A program made the position numbers and the translations under genes. From positions 1 through 64,000 of the forward strand of contig JACPWC010000024.1 of NCBI GenBank assembly GCA_016197225.1: DNA of 64,000 bases. Direction: 5' to 3'. How positions within the stretch are numbered: position 1 is the stretch's first letter; the number at the start of each line of letters is the position of its first letter. The stretch is from Chloroflexota bacterium. GTDB taxonomy: Bacteria; Chloroflexota; Anaerolineae; Anaerolineales; VGOW01. Positions 51,564 to 59,975 of this stretch are shown here, piece by piece. The notes below the pieces were generated by a model. It did not search any database, was not told the origin of the DNA, and saw nothing but the letters and a program-made list of their open reading frames with translations.

Positions 51564-54015
51564 GTCACTGTTCTCTGGCATTGAGCCGCCAGAGCCGACC
51601 CCGCCGCCGCCCGAACCGCCCAGGCCCGAACCGCCAACGCCGCCCGCTCCCGACACAGGCGCATCGTCACAGGCCGAAGCGCAAGCGGCCATGGCTCAGG
51701 CCGAGCAACAAGCCGCCAAAGATCGTGAGCAAGGTGAAGCCGAGCAGGCCAGGCTTCGGGCCGCCATCGCTCAGGCAGAAGAACTGGCCGCCAAAGAGCG
51801 CGAACAACGCGAAGCCGAGCAGGCCAGGCTTCAGGCCACAATTGCTCAAGCCGAGCAACAGGCCGCCAAAGATCGTGAACAGCGCGAAGCTGAAGAAGCC
51901 CGCTTTCAGGCCGCTATTGTCCGCGCCCAGCAACAAGCCGCTCAGGAGCGCAAGCAACGCGAAGCCGAAATTGCCAGGTTTGAAGCCAGTGTGGATCGTG
52001 TGCGCCAGCAGGCCGCCCAGGAAATCGGCCAGCGCGAAGACGAACTGACCAAACTCGAAGCTGAACTGGCCCAGGCCCGGCAACAAGCCGAACAGGAACG
52101 ACAGGAACGTGAAGCCGCAATGGCGGCCATGGAAAAGTTGCGCGCCGCCCAGGCCACCGCCGGGGCGCCCGACACTGAGAAATCAACGCCCGCCCACGCC
52201 CTCCCCAAACCCGAGGCGGCCTCCCAAGCGAGTCCGGCGGCCAAACCCGCCCAGCACATTCCCGAAAAGGATTCCGCCCGGCACACCGCCAAGTTCACCA
52301 TCTCTCAGTGGCGCGAGAATTTGCTCAAAACTCTGCTGAACGGCGCAAGCGCCCTGGGCGCATTGACGCTAATCATTTCGCTCGTCAGAGTGATCAACGA
52401 TGGCGACTTGTTTCTGGGCCTCATTTACATTGTCGTCTACGCCGTCCTGCTGACGGCCACGTTCATTCGCATGCCTTACCGCCTGCGAGCCAGCATCTTC
52501 CTGCTCATCATGTACGGCCTGGGCGGGACGCTCCTGGTGCAATATGGCCTGAGCGGCAACGGGCGGCTCTTCCTCTTCGCCTTCACCGCCACCACCCTCC
52601 TGCTGTTGAGTTTGCGGGCCAGCCTGGGCGCGCTCATTATGAGCCTGCTGACGATGGGCGCAATCGGCTGGATGATGAGCAACAACTTGTTGACTACGCC
52701 CCGGGCCGAAGTGGTGGCCTCAACCGACTCGATCATCTGGGCCACCGGAAGCGTCGTCTTTCTCTTATTGGCTGTCGTGGTGATGCGCGGTTTGTCTATG
52801 CTCAAGACCGAATTCGTTTCAACCCGGTATCGCGAGCAGAGCATGGTGGAAGAACTGCAACGCGAACGCGAACAGCTTGAGCAACGCGTGCTCGAGCGCA
52901 CCAAACTCATCGAACGCCGCACCACCCAAATCGTCACCGGGGCCGAGGTGGCTCGCGCCGCCAGCGCCGAACTCAACCCCGACGAACTCCTGCGCCGGAC
53001 GGTGAACCTGATCCGGGAGCGTTTCGAGTTATATTATGTGGGCGCGTTTTTGGTGGACGAGACGGGGCGTTACGCCGAGTTGCGGGCCGGGACCGGCGAG
53101 GCGGGACAGACCATGCTTGCCAACCACCATCGCCTGGAAGTGGGCGGCAATTCAATGATTGGCCGCGCGGCCAGCGAAGGCCAGCCACGCCTGGCGCTCG
53201 ATGTCGGTTTTGAGGGCATTCGCTTCAACAACCCGCTCCTGCCCAACACCCGCTCGGAAATGGCCCTGCCCCTCATCGCTCGCGAGCATGTTCTGGGCGC
53301 AATTTCGATTCAATCAGATCAGCCCGAGGCCTTCTCGCCGGAAGACATCGTTTCTCTGCAAGGCATGACCGACCTGGTTGCTATTGCTCTGGACAACGCT
53401 CACCTCTTCCAGGAAGCCCAGGGCGCTCTGGCCGAAGTGACGACGCTTCATCAGCGGTATCTCTCGCAAGCCTGGGAGCGGTTCTCCCAAAGCCAGCACG
53501 ATCAGGCAGGCCGCTTGCCTACCTTTGCTTATGCCAACAACACGCTGATCCAGGGCGGCGCTGTGGAATTGCCGGCGATTGAGTCGGCGGTGGAAACACA
53601 GAAAGCGGTAGTGACCCACAGCCACGACGGCTCAACCGTCACCGTCCCGCTCAAATTGCGCGATCAGATCATTGGCGCAATCGCGCTGGAAGCCGAAGAG
53701 GCCGATCACGTCTGGGACCCGGACGAGTTGGCTCTCATTGAAGCCGCCGCCGAGCAGGCCGCTCTGGCGCTGGAGAATGCACGGCTGATCGAAGAGGCCG
53801 AGACGGCGCTGGCCGAAGCCCGTCGCCTGGCCAACCGCGAGCAAACCGTCAACGTCATCAGCGACAAGTTGCGCCGCCTGCCCGACGTGAACAGCATTCT
53901 CTCCACGACGCTGGTGGAGCTGGGCAAAACGTTGGGCGCTGGCAAAGGCCTGGTTCGGCTGAGCGGGCCAGGCAACAACCAAGAGATACCGGCTCGGAAG
54001 GTGAGCAATGATTAG
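51526..54015 (+). CDS. coiled-coil/membrane/2xGAF protein, putative ParA partner
   Basis: An 829-residue protein. The N-terminal peptide SYQKRLESLFSG and a Pro-rich stretch (20-42) lead into six 25-residue coiled-coil repeats (~55-204). Six or seven transmembrane helices follow (~265-430), then a helix (EELQREREQLEQRVLERTK), GAF1 (~470-620; NPLLPNTRSEMALPL), GAF2 (~640-755) and a C-terminal tail (~775-815) resembling that of the 5xGAF sensor. No kinase domain. The basic N-terminus before a coiled coil is what ParA-stimulating partners such as TlpT-like proteins have; the pairing is inferred from the 38-base gene overlap. Confidence 0.75.
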   Translation: MSNNDNSYQKRLESLFSGIEPPEPTPPPPEPPRPEPPTPPAPDTGASSQAEAQAAMAQAEQQAAKDREQGEAEQARLRAAIAQAEELAAKEREQREAEQARLQATIAQAEQQAAKDREQREAEEARFQAAIVRAQQQAAQERKQREAEIARFEASVDRVRQQAAQEIGQREDELTKLEAELAQARQQAEQERQEREAAMAAMEKLRAAQATAGAPDTEKSTPAHALPKPEAASQASPAAKPAQHIPEKDSARHTAKFTISQWRENLLKTLLNGASALGALTLIISLVRVINDGDLFLGLIYIVVYAVLLTATFIRMPYRLRASIFLLIMYGLGGTLLVQYGLSGNGRLFLFAFTATTLLLLSLRASLGALIMSLLTMGAIGWMMSNNLLTTPRAEVVASTDSIIWATGSVVFLLLAVVVMRGLSMLKTEFVSTRYREQSMVEELQREREQLEQRVLERTKLIERRTTQIVTGAEVARAASAELNPDELLRRTVNLIRERFELYYVGAFLVDETGRYAELRAGTGEAGQTMLANHHRLEVGGNSMIGRAASEGQPRLALDVGFEGIRFNNPLLPNTRSEMALPLIAREHVLGAISIQSDQPEAFSPEDIVSLQGMTDLVAIALDNAHLFQEAQGALAEVTTLHQRYLSQAWERFSQSQHDQAGRLPTFAYANNTLIQGGAVELPAIESAVETQKAVVTHSHDGSTVTVPLKLRDQIIGAIALEAEEADHVWDPDELALIEAAAEQAALALENARLIEEAETALAEARRLANREQTVNVISDKLRRLPDVNSILSTTLVELGKTLGAGKGLVRLSGPGNNQEIPARKVSND
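51688..52137 (+). repeat. six 75-base coding repeats (25-residue coiled-coil units)
   Basis: Successive units begin AMAQAEQQAAKDREQ, AIAQAEELAAKEREQ, TIAQAEQQAAKDREQ, AIVRAQQQAAQERKQ, SVDRVRQQAAQEIGQ and ELAQARQQAEQERQE. The first four are the most alike, also at DNA level, which points to recent duplication at the N-terminal side. Confidence 0.85.
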
Positions 54016-56296
54016 GCGTTTACTCAATCGCCTGGGCCGGGTGCGATCCAACTGGCCGCTGGCTACTCAGTTGGTTGTGGCGGTGTTGGCCGTGCTGGTA
54101 CCCACCACTGTGGCCGTTACTGTCATCGTGGTGGCAATCCTGCAAAACACGATTTCCGAACAAGTTGGCAATAATCTGTACACCATTGCCCAGTCCACGG
54201 CGCGGCGCGTGGCCGACCAACTGGCGCAGGAAGTAAACAACCTGGACACGCTGGCCCGCAGTCAAGCCGTCGTTGCTGACGTACAAACCGCCAATACCAG
54301 TTATCCGGCTTCCGAGGCGATTGCCCGCCAGGAACTCGATCAGATGACAGCGCAGTGGACGGCGGCTCAACCCAACAACCCGCTGGTGCTGGATCGCCAG
54401 AGCTTGACCTCCAGTATTGATTTACGCAACTTCGCCAATCGTTATCCCGACAACGTCGAAGTGTTTGTCACCGATCGCTATGGCGGTTTGGTCGCCATCA
54501 CCACCCCGCCCGAGGCCTTCGCCCATTCCGACGAAGTGTGGTGGACGCTGGCGTACAACAGCGGCATCGGCGCGGTGTACATCAGCCCGCCGGAATTTGA
54601 GCCGGTCAGCAATCTTTACACCATTGTCATCGCCGTGCCGATTTACCAGCCTAACAGCCGCGAAGTCATCGGCATCCTTCATGCCCGCTATCGCCTGCAA
54701 GCTTTGATCAACCAACTGACCGGCGTGGACGTGGGCGTGACCGGCGAGGCCATGCTATTCAGCGAGAGCGGCCTGCGGCTCGACACCACCTCGACTGAGG
54801 AGATTCGCATCCCGGAAGAAGAGTGGCGGAACATGCTGGACGCCCAGTGGCACATCGGCGAATTTCAGTCACAACAAAGCATGGTCGCCCAGGCTTTTGT
54901 CCTTACCGATGTCGGCCCGTCCGACATCAACAACCTGGGCTGGGCGGTCATCATCCGCCAAAACGTAAATGAAAGTCTGGCCGCCTCGCTGGCCGTCGTG
55001 CGGGCGGCGGGCGTCATCGGCGTCATCGGCCTGATCATCGCCATTGTCTTTACCATCTTCGTCGCCCGGGCGCTGGTGCAACCGCTGGCCGAACTGACGC
55101 GCCTGGCCAAGGAAGCCCAGAGCGGCAACCTCAACGTCAACGTGCCAATGGCGGGCCGCGACGAGATCGGCCAGCTCTCTCAAGCCTTCAATTCCATGAT
55201 TTCAGAAATCCGCGCCTCCACCGGCGTGCTGGAAGAAAAAGTAGCCGAGCGCACCACCCAGTTGGCGGCCATCAATGAAATCGCCGCCACCGTGTCATCC
55301 ACCCTGGAAATTGACGAAGTAATGGATCTCACCGTCAACCTGATTCGTGACCGGTTGGGCTTTTATCACGTTTCGATCTTCCTGCTGGATGAAGAGGGTG
55401 AGACGGCGATCCTGCGCGAGTCTACCGGCGAGGTGGGCCGCCAACTCAAAGAGCGCGGCCACCGACTGGGCGTGGGGTCGCAGTCCATTATGGGTTACGT
55501 CACCGCCAACCGCAAGCCGCGAATCGCGCTCGACGTGGGGTCTGACACCGTCCACTTCAAAAACCCGCTCCTGCCCAACACCCGATCCGAAATGGGCCTG
55601 CCGCTGATCGTGGGCGACACGCTGCTGGGCGCGCTCGACGTGCAGTCCACCCTCTCTAAAGCATTCGACACCGAAGACGTGGCGGTGCTTCAGAGCATGG
55701 CCAACCAGATCGCCGTTGCCATCAACAACGCGCGCCTGTTCAAGGAAGCGCAGACCCGCCTGGCCGAGATCAGCTTGCTCAGCCGTCAATACCTCAGCGA
55801 GGCCTGGGACAATTATTCCCGCTCGCACCCGGAAACGGTTAGCTTGCGCCTGGAAGGCAACACCGTCGAACCCGCGCCGGACGAGGCAATGAACGGCGAC
55901 CCTCTAAGCCTGACCCAGCCCTATTTGTCGAACGATGGCACCGAGATGTTTATCCCGATCACCTTGCGCGGTCAGGTCATCGGCGAATTCATGCTGAGCG
56001 CCCCGAACGAAGATCGGCAGTGGACACAGGATGAACTGAGGCTGGCCGAGGCAGTCATTGCCCAGGCGGCGCTGGCGGTTGAAAACGCGCGCCTGCTGGA
56101 AGAGACTCAAAGCGCGCTGGCCGAGACAAAACGCCTGGCCCGCCGCGAGCGCGTCATCTCTGAAGTGACCAGCAAGATCGCCTTTGGCTCGGACGTCAAG
56201 CGCATTCTGCAAATTGCCGCCGAGGAACTGCAACGTGCCACCGGCAGCAGCCGGGCCGTCGTGCGGTTAACCAGTCCGTCGCGGGAGGGCGCATGA
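54008..56296 (+). CDS. dCache-HAMP-2xGAF membrane sensor without kinase
   Basis: A 762-residue sensor. Transmembrane helix (~20-48), extracytoplasmic double-Cache-like domain (~50-325; NVEVFVTDRYGGLVAITTPP), second helix (~330-355), HAMP (~356-410; ALVQPLAELTRLAKEAQSGN), GAF1 (~425-575), GAF2 (~590-700) and a tail (~714-755; ISEVTSKIAFGSDVKRILQI). Cache domains bind small ligands such as amino acids or carboxylates. There is no kinase core or methyl-accepting region, so output must go through partners. It overlaps both neighbouring genes by 4-8 bases. Confidence 0.83.
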   Translation: MIRRLLNRLGRVRSNWPLATQLVVAVLAVLVPTTVAVTVIVVAILQNTISEQVGNNLYTIAQSTARRVADQLAQEVNNLDTLARSQAVVADVQTANTSYPASEAIARQELDQMTAQWTAAQPNNPLVLDRQSLTSSIDLRNFANRYPDNVEVFVTDRYGGLVAITTPPEAFAHSDEVWWTLAYNSGIGAVYISPPEFEPVSNLYTIVIAVPIYQPNSREVIGILHARYRLQALINQLTGVDVGVTGEAMLFSESGLRLDTTSTEEIRIPEEEWRNMLDAQWHIGEFQSQQSMVAQAFVLTDVGPSDINNLGWAVIIRQNVNESLAASLAVVRAAGVIGVIGLIIAIVFTIFVARALVQPLAELTRLAKEAQSGNLNVNVPMAGRDEIGQLSQAFNSMISEIRASTGVLEEKVAERTTQLAAINEIAATVSSTLEIDEVMDLTVNLIRDRLGFYHVSIFLLDEEGETAILRESTGEVGRQLKERGHRLGVGSQSIMGYVTANRKPRIALDVGSDTVHFKNPLLPNTRSEMGLPLIVGDTLLGALDVQSTLSKAFDTEDVAVLQSMANQIAVAINNARLFKEAQTRLAEISLLSRQYLSEAWDNYSRSHPETVSLRLEGNTVEPAPDEAMNGDPLSLTQPYLSNDGTEMFIPITLRGQVIGEFMLSAPNEDRQWTQDELRLAEAVIAQAALAVENARLLEETQSALAETKRLARRERVISEVTSKIAFGSDVKRILQIAAEELQRATGSSRAVVRLTSPSREGA

Positions 56297-59200
56297 GCCA
56301 GCCCGCGCACCTGCCCCGGCCAAACCAGTCCGGCTGGCAACTGGAACAATTCCGGCTCGTCTACCAGCTAGGCTCCCTGGCCGTCGGCCTGGGCCTTGTC
56401 ATCTACGTTTTGGCCTTCGCCTTTCTGCGCTACTGGCAAACACTGGTCATTGGCGGCCTGTTGGCCGTGGCGATAAGCGGCTTCTACATCTGTTGGCAAA
56501 TCGCCCGGCGCGGCAACCCCGAACGCGGCATCGAAGCCTTTGTCTACGCCATTGTGGGCCTCATGGTGTCGTCGTTCTATTTTCAATCCGACGTGATCGG
56601 CTTCAACATCATGGTGCTGTTTGTGCCGATTGTGCTGGCCAATTATCTGCTCCCGGCCCGTCGAACCCAGCGCGTAGTCGTCATCGGCAGTCTGGCAATT
56701 ATTCACAACCTCGTCATTGCCAGCCTCAACCCGTTTCACCCGCCAACCTTTCCGGCGCTGGCAACCGTCCTCTTAAACGTCGTTGTCGGGCCGAGCGTGC
56801 TGGTCGTCATTGCCATCGTCAACTATCGTTCCTCGCGCCGCACCGAGCAGGCCATTACCCAGTTGGAACAGCAAAGCGCCGGCCTGGAAGAAATCGTAAG
56901 CCGCCGCACATCCCAACTAGCCGTCGCCGCCGAGATTGGCCGCGCCGCCAGCAGTGTGCTCGATCTTTCCGAACTGCTTCATCGCACGGTTGAACTCATT
57001 CGCGACCGTTTTGGCTATTATCACGCTTCCATCTTCCTGTTGGACGAAACCGGAAGTCAGGCCGTCGTCCGCGAGTCCACCGGCGAAATTGGCCGCCAGC
57101 TCAAGGAGCGCAAACACACCCTGGCCGTCGGCTCGCAATCCATCATCGGCTACGTCACCTCGCGGCGCGCGCCGCGCATCGCCCTCGACGTTGACGCCGA
57201 CGCTGTCCACTTCAAGAATCCGCTTCTGCCAGAAACGCGTTCCGAAATGGCGATTCCCCTCATTGTCGGCGAACGCCTGCTGGGCGCGCTCGACGTGCAA
57301 TCGCGCGAGCCAAACGCCTTCACCTCCGCCGATGTGGCCGTTCTGCAAACCCTGGCCGACCAACTGGCCGTTGCCATCAACAACGCCGAACTCTTCGCCG
57401 CCCAACAACAACTGCTCGTCCAAAACCAGCAACTGCTCGAAGACTCGCAGAAGACGCTGGCCGAACTCAACGCGCTCACCGGTCGCCTCTCGCAAGAAGG
57501 CTGGAGGGAATTTCTGGAATCGCAAAGCGGCACCATCGTTGCCGAAACCGGCCGAGTGCCTTCAGCCAACGCCGACTCAGCCCTGGCCCAGGCGTTGGAA
57601 AAGGGCCGCCTCATCCAGACCGGCGGCGAACACGCCACCCTGGCCGCGCCGATTTTGCTTCGCGGTCAGCCCATCGGCGCCCTGGCCCTGGAAGAGATTG
57701 GCGCAGATCATGAGTGGACGGAAGACGACCTGGCCCTGGCTCAGGAAGTGGCCGAACACCTGGGGCTGGCGCTGGACAACGCGCGTCTGCTTGAGCAGTT
57801 GAACAAGGAACGTGAGCGGCTGGTCTTTCTGTTTGAGTCGTCGCAGGCGCTGGCCGCCAACCTGAGCCTGAACAACATCATTGCCACCGCCTTGAAGTTT
57901 GCCTCGTCCATCGGCGCCGAGCACGCTTACGTGCTGTACACCGGTGAAGGTCAGGCCATCTTCAGAAGCACCATCCCCGACCTCGACCGCTTCACCGGAG
58001 TCGAAACCCAGGCAGTGGTGAAAGCCGCCGCCGCCCGGGGCCTGGATCGCTGGGTGTTTGAAAATCGCCAGCCGGTGCTGGTGAAAGACGCCCTGCTCGA
58101 CGACCGCTGGTTGCCGCGCATCAGCCAGGAGCAGGTGCGGTCCATCCTCGCCGCGCCGCTGAGATCGCAACGCACCAACGAGGTGGTGGGCGTGCTGGCT
58201 TACACCCACACGCTCCCCAGCGCCTTTGCCGACGACCAGCTTCCCCTGCTCGACTCGATCAGCACCCAGATTTCGGTCGCTTTGCAAAACGCGATCCTCT
58301 ACCAGAATCTGGGTCGTCAGCAATATGGAGCGACGGCGCTGGCCAAAGCCACACAAGCCATGGCCCGAACCTTGAGTGAAGAAGACTTGATGCAGGCCCT
58401 GACCGAAGAACTGTTCAATGCATATAAGCCGAACGGAGTGACCGTCTTGCATTGGGAAGCCGCCACCGAGACCTTTACCCCCATTACCCTCAAACTCAAC
58501 CCCAACGAAGCCGATGCCTGGCCGGCTTTGCGCCAAAGCTTCCCCGCCAGCGACCGGCCAGACCTGATGGAAGTGATCCGCCGCCGCGCACTGTGGATGC
58601 AACGTCTCCGAGAAGAGCCGGAGGATAAAGTCCGCGAAACGATGAGCCTGCCCTTCATCTTTGACGAGCAGGTGGAAGCGGTGGTCGAGGTCGTTCACAC
58701 CGGGCCGTCGGCCGGCCTCAGCCCGGACGATGTCGAGTTGTTCCGCTCCATCACCACCTCGGCGGCCTATTCCCTGCAAACCGTGCGGCTCTACCAGCAG
58801 TTGCGCGAAACCGCCGACCGTCTGCGCGAAGTAGACCGGCTCAAGAGCCAGTTCCTGGCCAACATGAGCCACGAGCTACGCACGCCGCTGAATTCCATCA
58901 TCGGCTTCTCACGGGTCATCATCAAAGGCATTGACGGCCCGATCACCGACCTGCAACGCCAGGACTTGAGCGCCATCCACACCTCCGGCCAACACTTGCT
59001 CAACCTGATCAACGACATCCTTGACCTGGCTAAAGTAGAAGCCGGAAAGATGGATTTGTCGTTTGATAAAGTTGATCTGCCGGAGATCGTCAGGAGCGTG
59101 CTAACCACCATCAGCGGCCTGGTCAGGGAGAGGCCAATCCGTCTCATTCCGGAAATTCAACCCGACCTGCCGCCGGTGTATGCCGACAGCTTCCGCGTGC

Positions 59201-59970
59201 GCCAGGTGCTCATCAATCTGCTCTCCAACGCGGCCAAGTTTACCGAGCAAGGCTCCATCACCATCAAAGCCTTTGTCATTGACGCCTCGGCCCCGCGTCC
59301 GATGGTGCAAGTGACGGTGCGCGACACCGGCATCGGCATCTCTGAGGCCGACATCTCCAAACTTTTCCAGTCCTTCAGCCAGGTGGACGGCTCGGCCACG
59401 CGCAAGACGGGCGGCACCGGCCTGGGTCTGGCCATCACCCGTAACCTGGTGGAAATGCACGGCGGCGCCATTTGGGTAGAAAGCCAGTTGGGCGCCGAGA
59501 CGGCTTTCAACTTCACCCTGCCCGTTTACACCGAAATGATTGACGCGCCGGAACCGGCGCCGGGCGACAGCCGCCAATCCATCCTGGCCATTGACGACGA
59601 TGCGCGCCTGATTGACCTGTACCGGCGCTATCTCGAACCCAAAGGCTTCCTGGTTCACGGCCTCACCAACAGTCAGGAAGCGCTCGCCGCCGCCAAAGCT
59701 TTCAAACCTCGGGCCATCCTGCTCGATGTGCTGATGCGCGACCGCGACGGCTGGCAGGTCTTGCAGGAACTCAAGGATGACCCCGACACGCAACAGATTC
59801 CGGTCTTCATTTGCTCGGTGCTGGCCGAACACGAGAAGGCGTTGAGCCTGGGGGCCGCCGGTTATCTCGTCAAGCCGATTCTGGATGTAGACCTGTTTTC
59901 GGCCCTCAGCCGGCTGAATGGCGTGAGCGCGCATCATCCCAAGCCGGCCGTTGTCGCCGACAACTCCTAA
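56293..59970 (+). CDS. hybrid histidine kinase (TM-4xGAF-HisKA-HATPase-REC)
   Basis: A 1225-residue kinase, the only catalytic kinase of the cluster. Six transmembrane helices (~25-185), GAF1 (~210-365; NPLLPETRSEMAIPL), GAF2 (~385-505), GAF3 (~515-670), GAF4-like (~675-835), HisKA with phospho-acceptor His 860 in FLANMSHELRTPLN, HATPase (~960-1080; NLLSNAAKFTEQ, DTGIGI, GGTGLGLAI) and a C-terminal receiver with Asp 1145 in AILLDVLMRDRDGW. Phosphate could pass to its own receiver, the two receivers at the operon start or the receiver fused to the next enzyme. No HPt domain is visible in the window. Confidence 0.92.
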   Translation: MSQPAHLPRPNQSGWQLEQFRLVYQLGSLAVGLGLVIYVLAFAFLRYWQTLVIGGLLAVAISGFYICWQIARRGNPERGIEAFVYAIVGLMVSSFYFQSDVIGFNIMVLFVPIVLANYLLPARRTQRVVVIGSLAIIHNLVIASLNPFHPPTFPALATVLLNVVVGPSVLVVIAIVNYRSSRRTEQAITQLEQQSAGLEEIVSRRTSQLAVAAEIGRAASSVLDLSELLHRTVELIRDRFGYYHASIFLLDETGSQAVVRESTGEIGRQLKERKHTLAVGSQSIIGYVTSRRAPRIALDVDADAVHFKNPLLPETRSEMAIPLIVGERLLGALDVQSREPNAFTSADVAVLQTLADQLAVAINNAELFAAQQQLLVQNQQLLEDSQKTLAELNALTGRLSQEGWREFLESQSGTIVAETGRVPSANADSALAQALEKGRLIQTGGEHATLAAPILLRGQPIGALALEEIGADHEWTEDDLALAQEVAEHLGLALDNARLLEQLNKERERLVFLFESSQALAANLSLNNIIATALKFASSIGAEHAYVLYTGEGQAIFRSTIPDLDRFTGVETQAVVKAAAARGLDRWVFENRQPVLVKDALLDDRWLPRISQEQVRSILAAPLRSQRTNEVVGVLAYTHTLPSAFADDQLPLLDSISTQISVALQNAILYQNLGRQQYGATALAKATQAMARTLSEEDLMQALTEELFNAYKPNGVTVLHWEAATETFTPITLKLNPNEADAWPALRQSFPASDRPDLMEVIRRRALWMQRLREEPEDKVRETMSLPFIFDEQVEAVVEVVHTGPSAGLSPDDVELFRSITTSAAYSLQTVRLYQQLRETADRLREVDRLKSQFLANMSHELRTPLNSIIGFSRVIIKGIDGPITDLQRQDLSAIHTSGQHLLNLINDILDLAKVEAGKMDLSFDKVDLPEIVRSVLTTISGLVRERPIRLIPEIQPDLPPVYADSFRVRQVLINLLSNAAKFTEQGSITIKAFVIDASAPRPMVQVTVRDTGIGISEADISKLFQSFSQVDGSATRKTGGTGLGLAITRNLVEMHGGAIWVESQLGAETAFNFTLPVYTEMIDAPEPAPGDSRQSILAIDDDARLIDLYRRYLEPKGFLVHGLTNSQEALAAAKAFKPRAILLDVLMRDRDGWQVLQELKDDPDTQQIPVFICSVLAEHEKALSLGAAGYLVKPILDVDLFSALSRLNGVSAHHPKPAVVADNS

Positions 59971-59975
59971 TCGCT

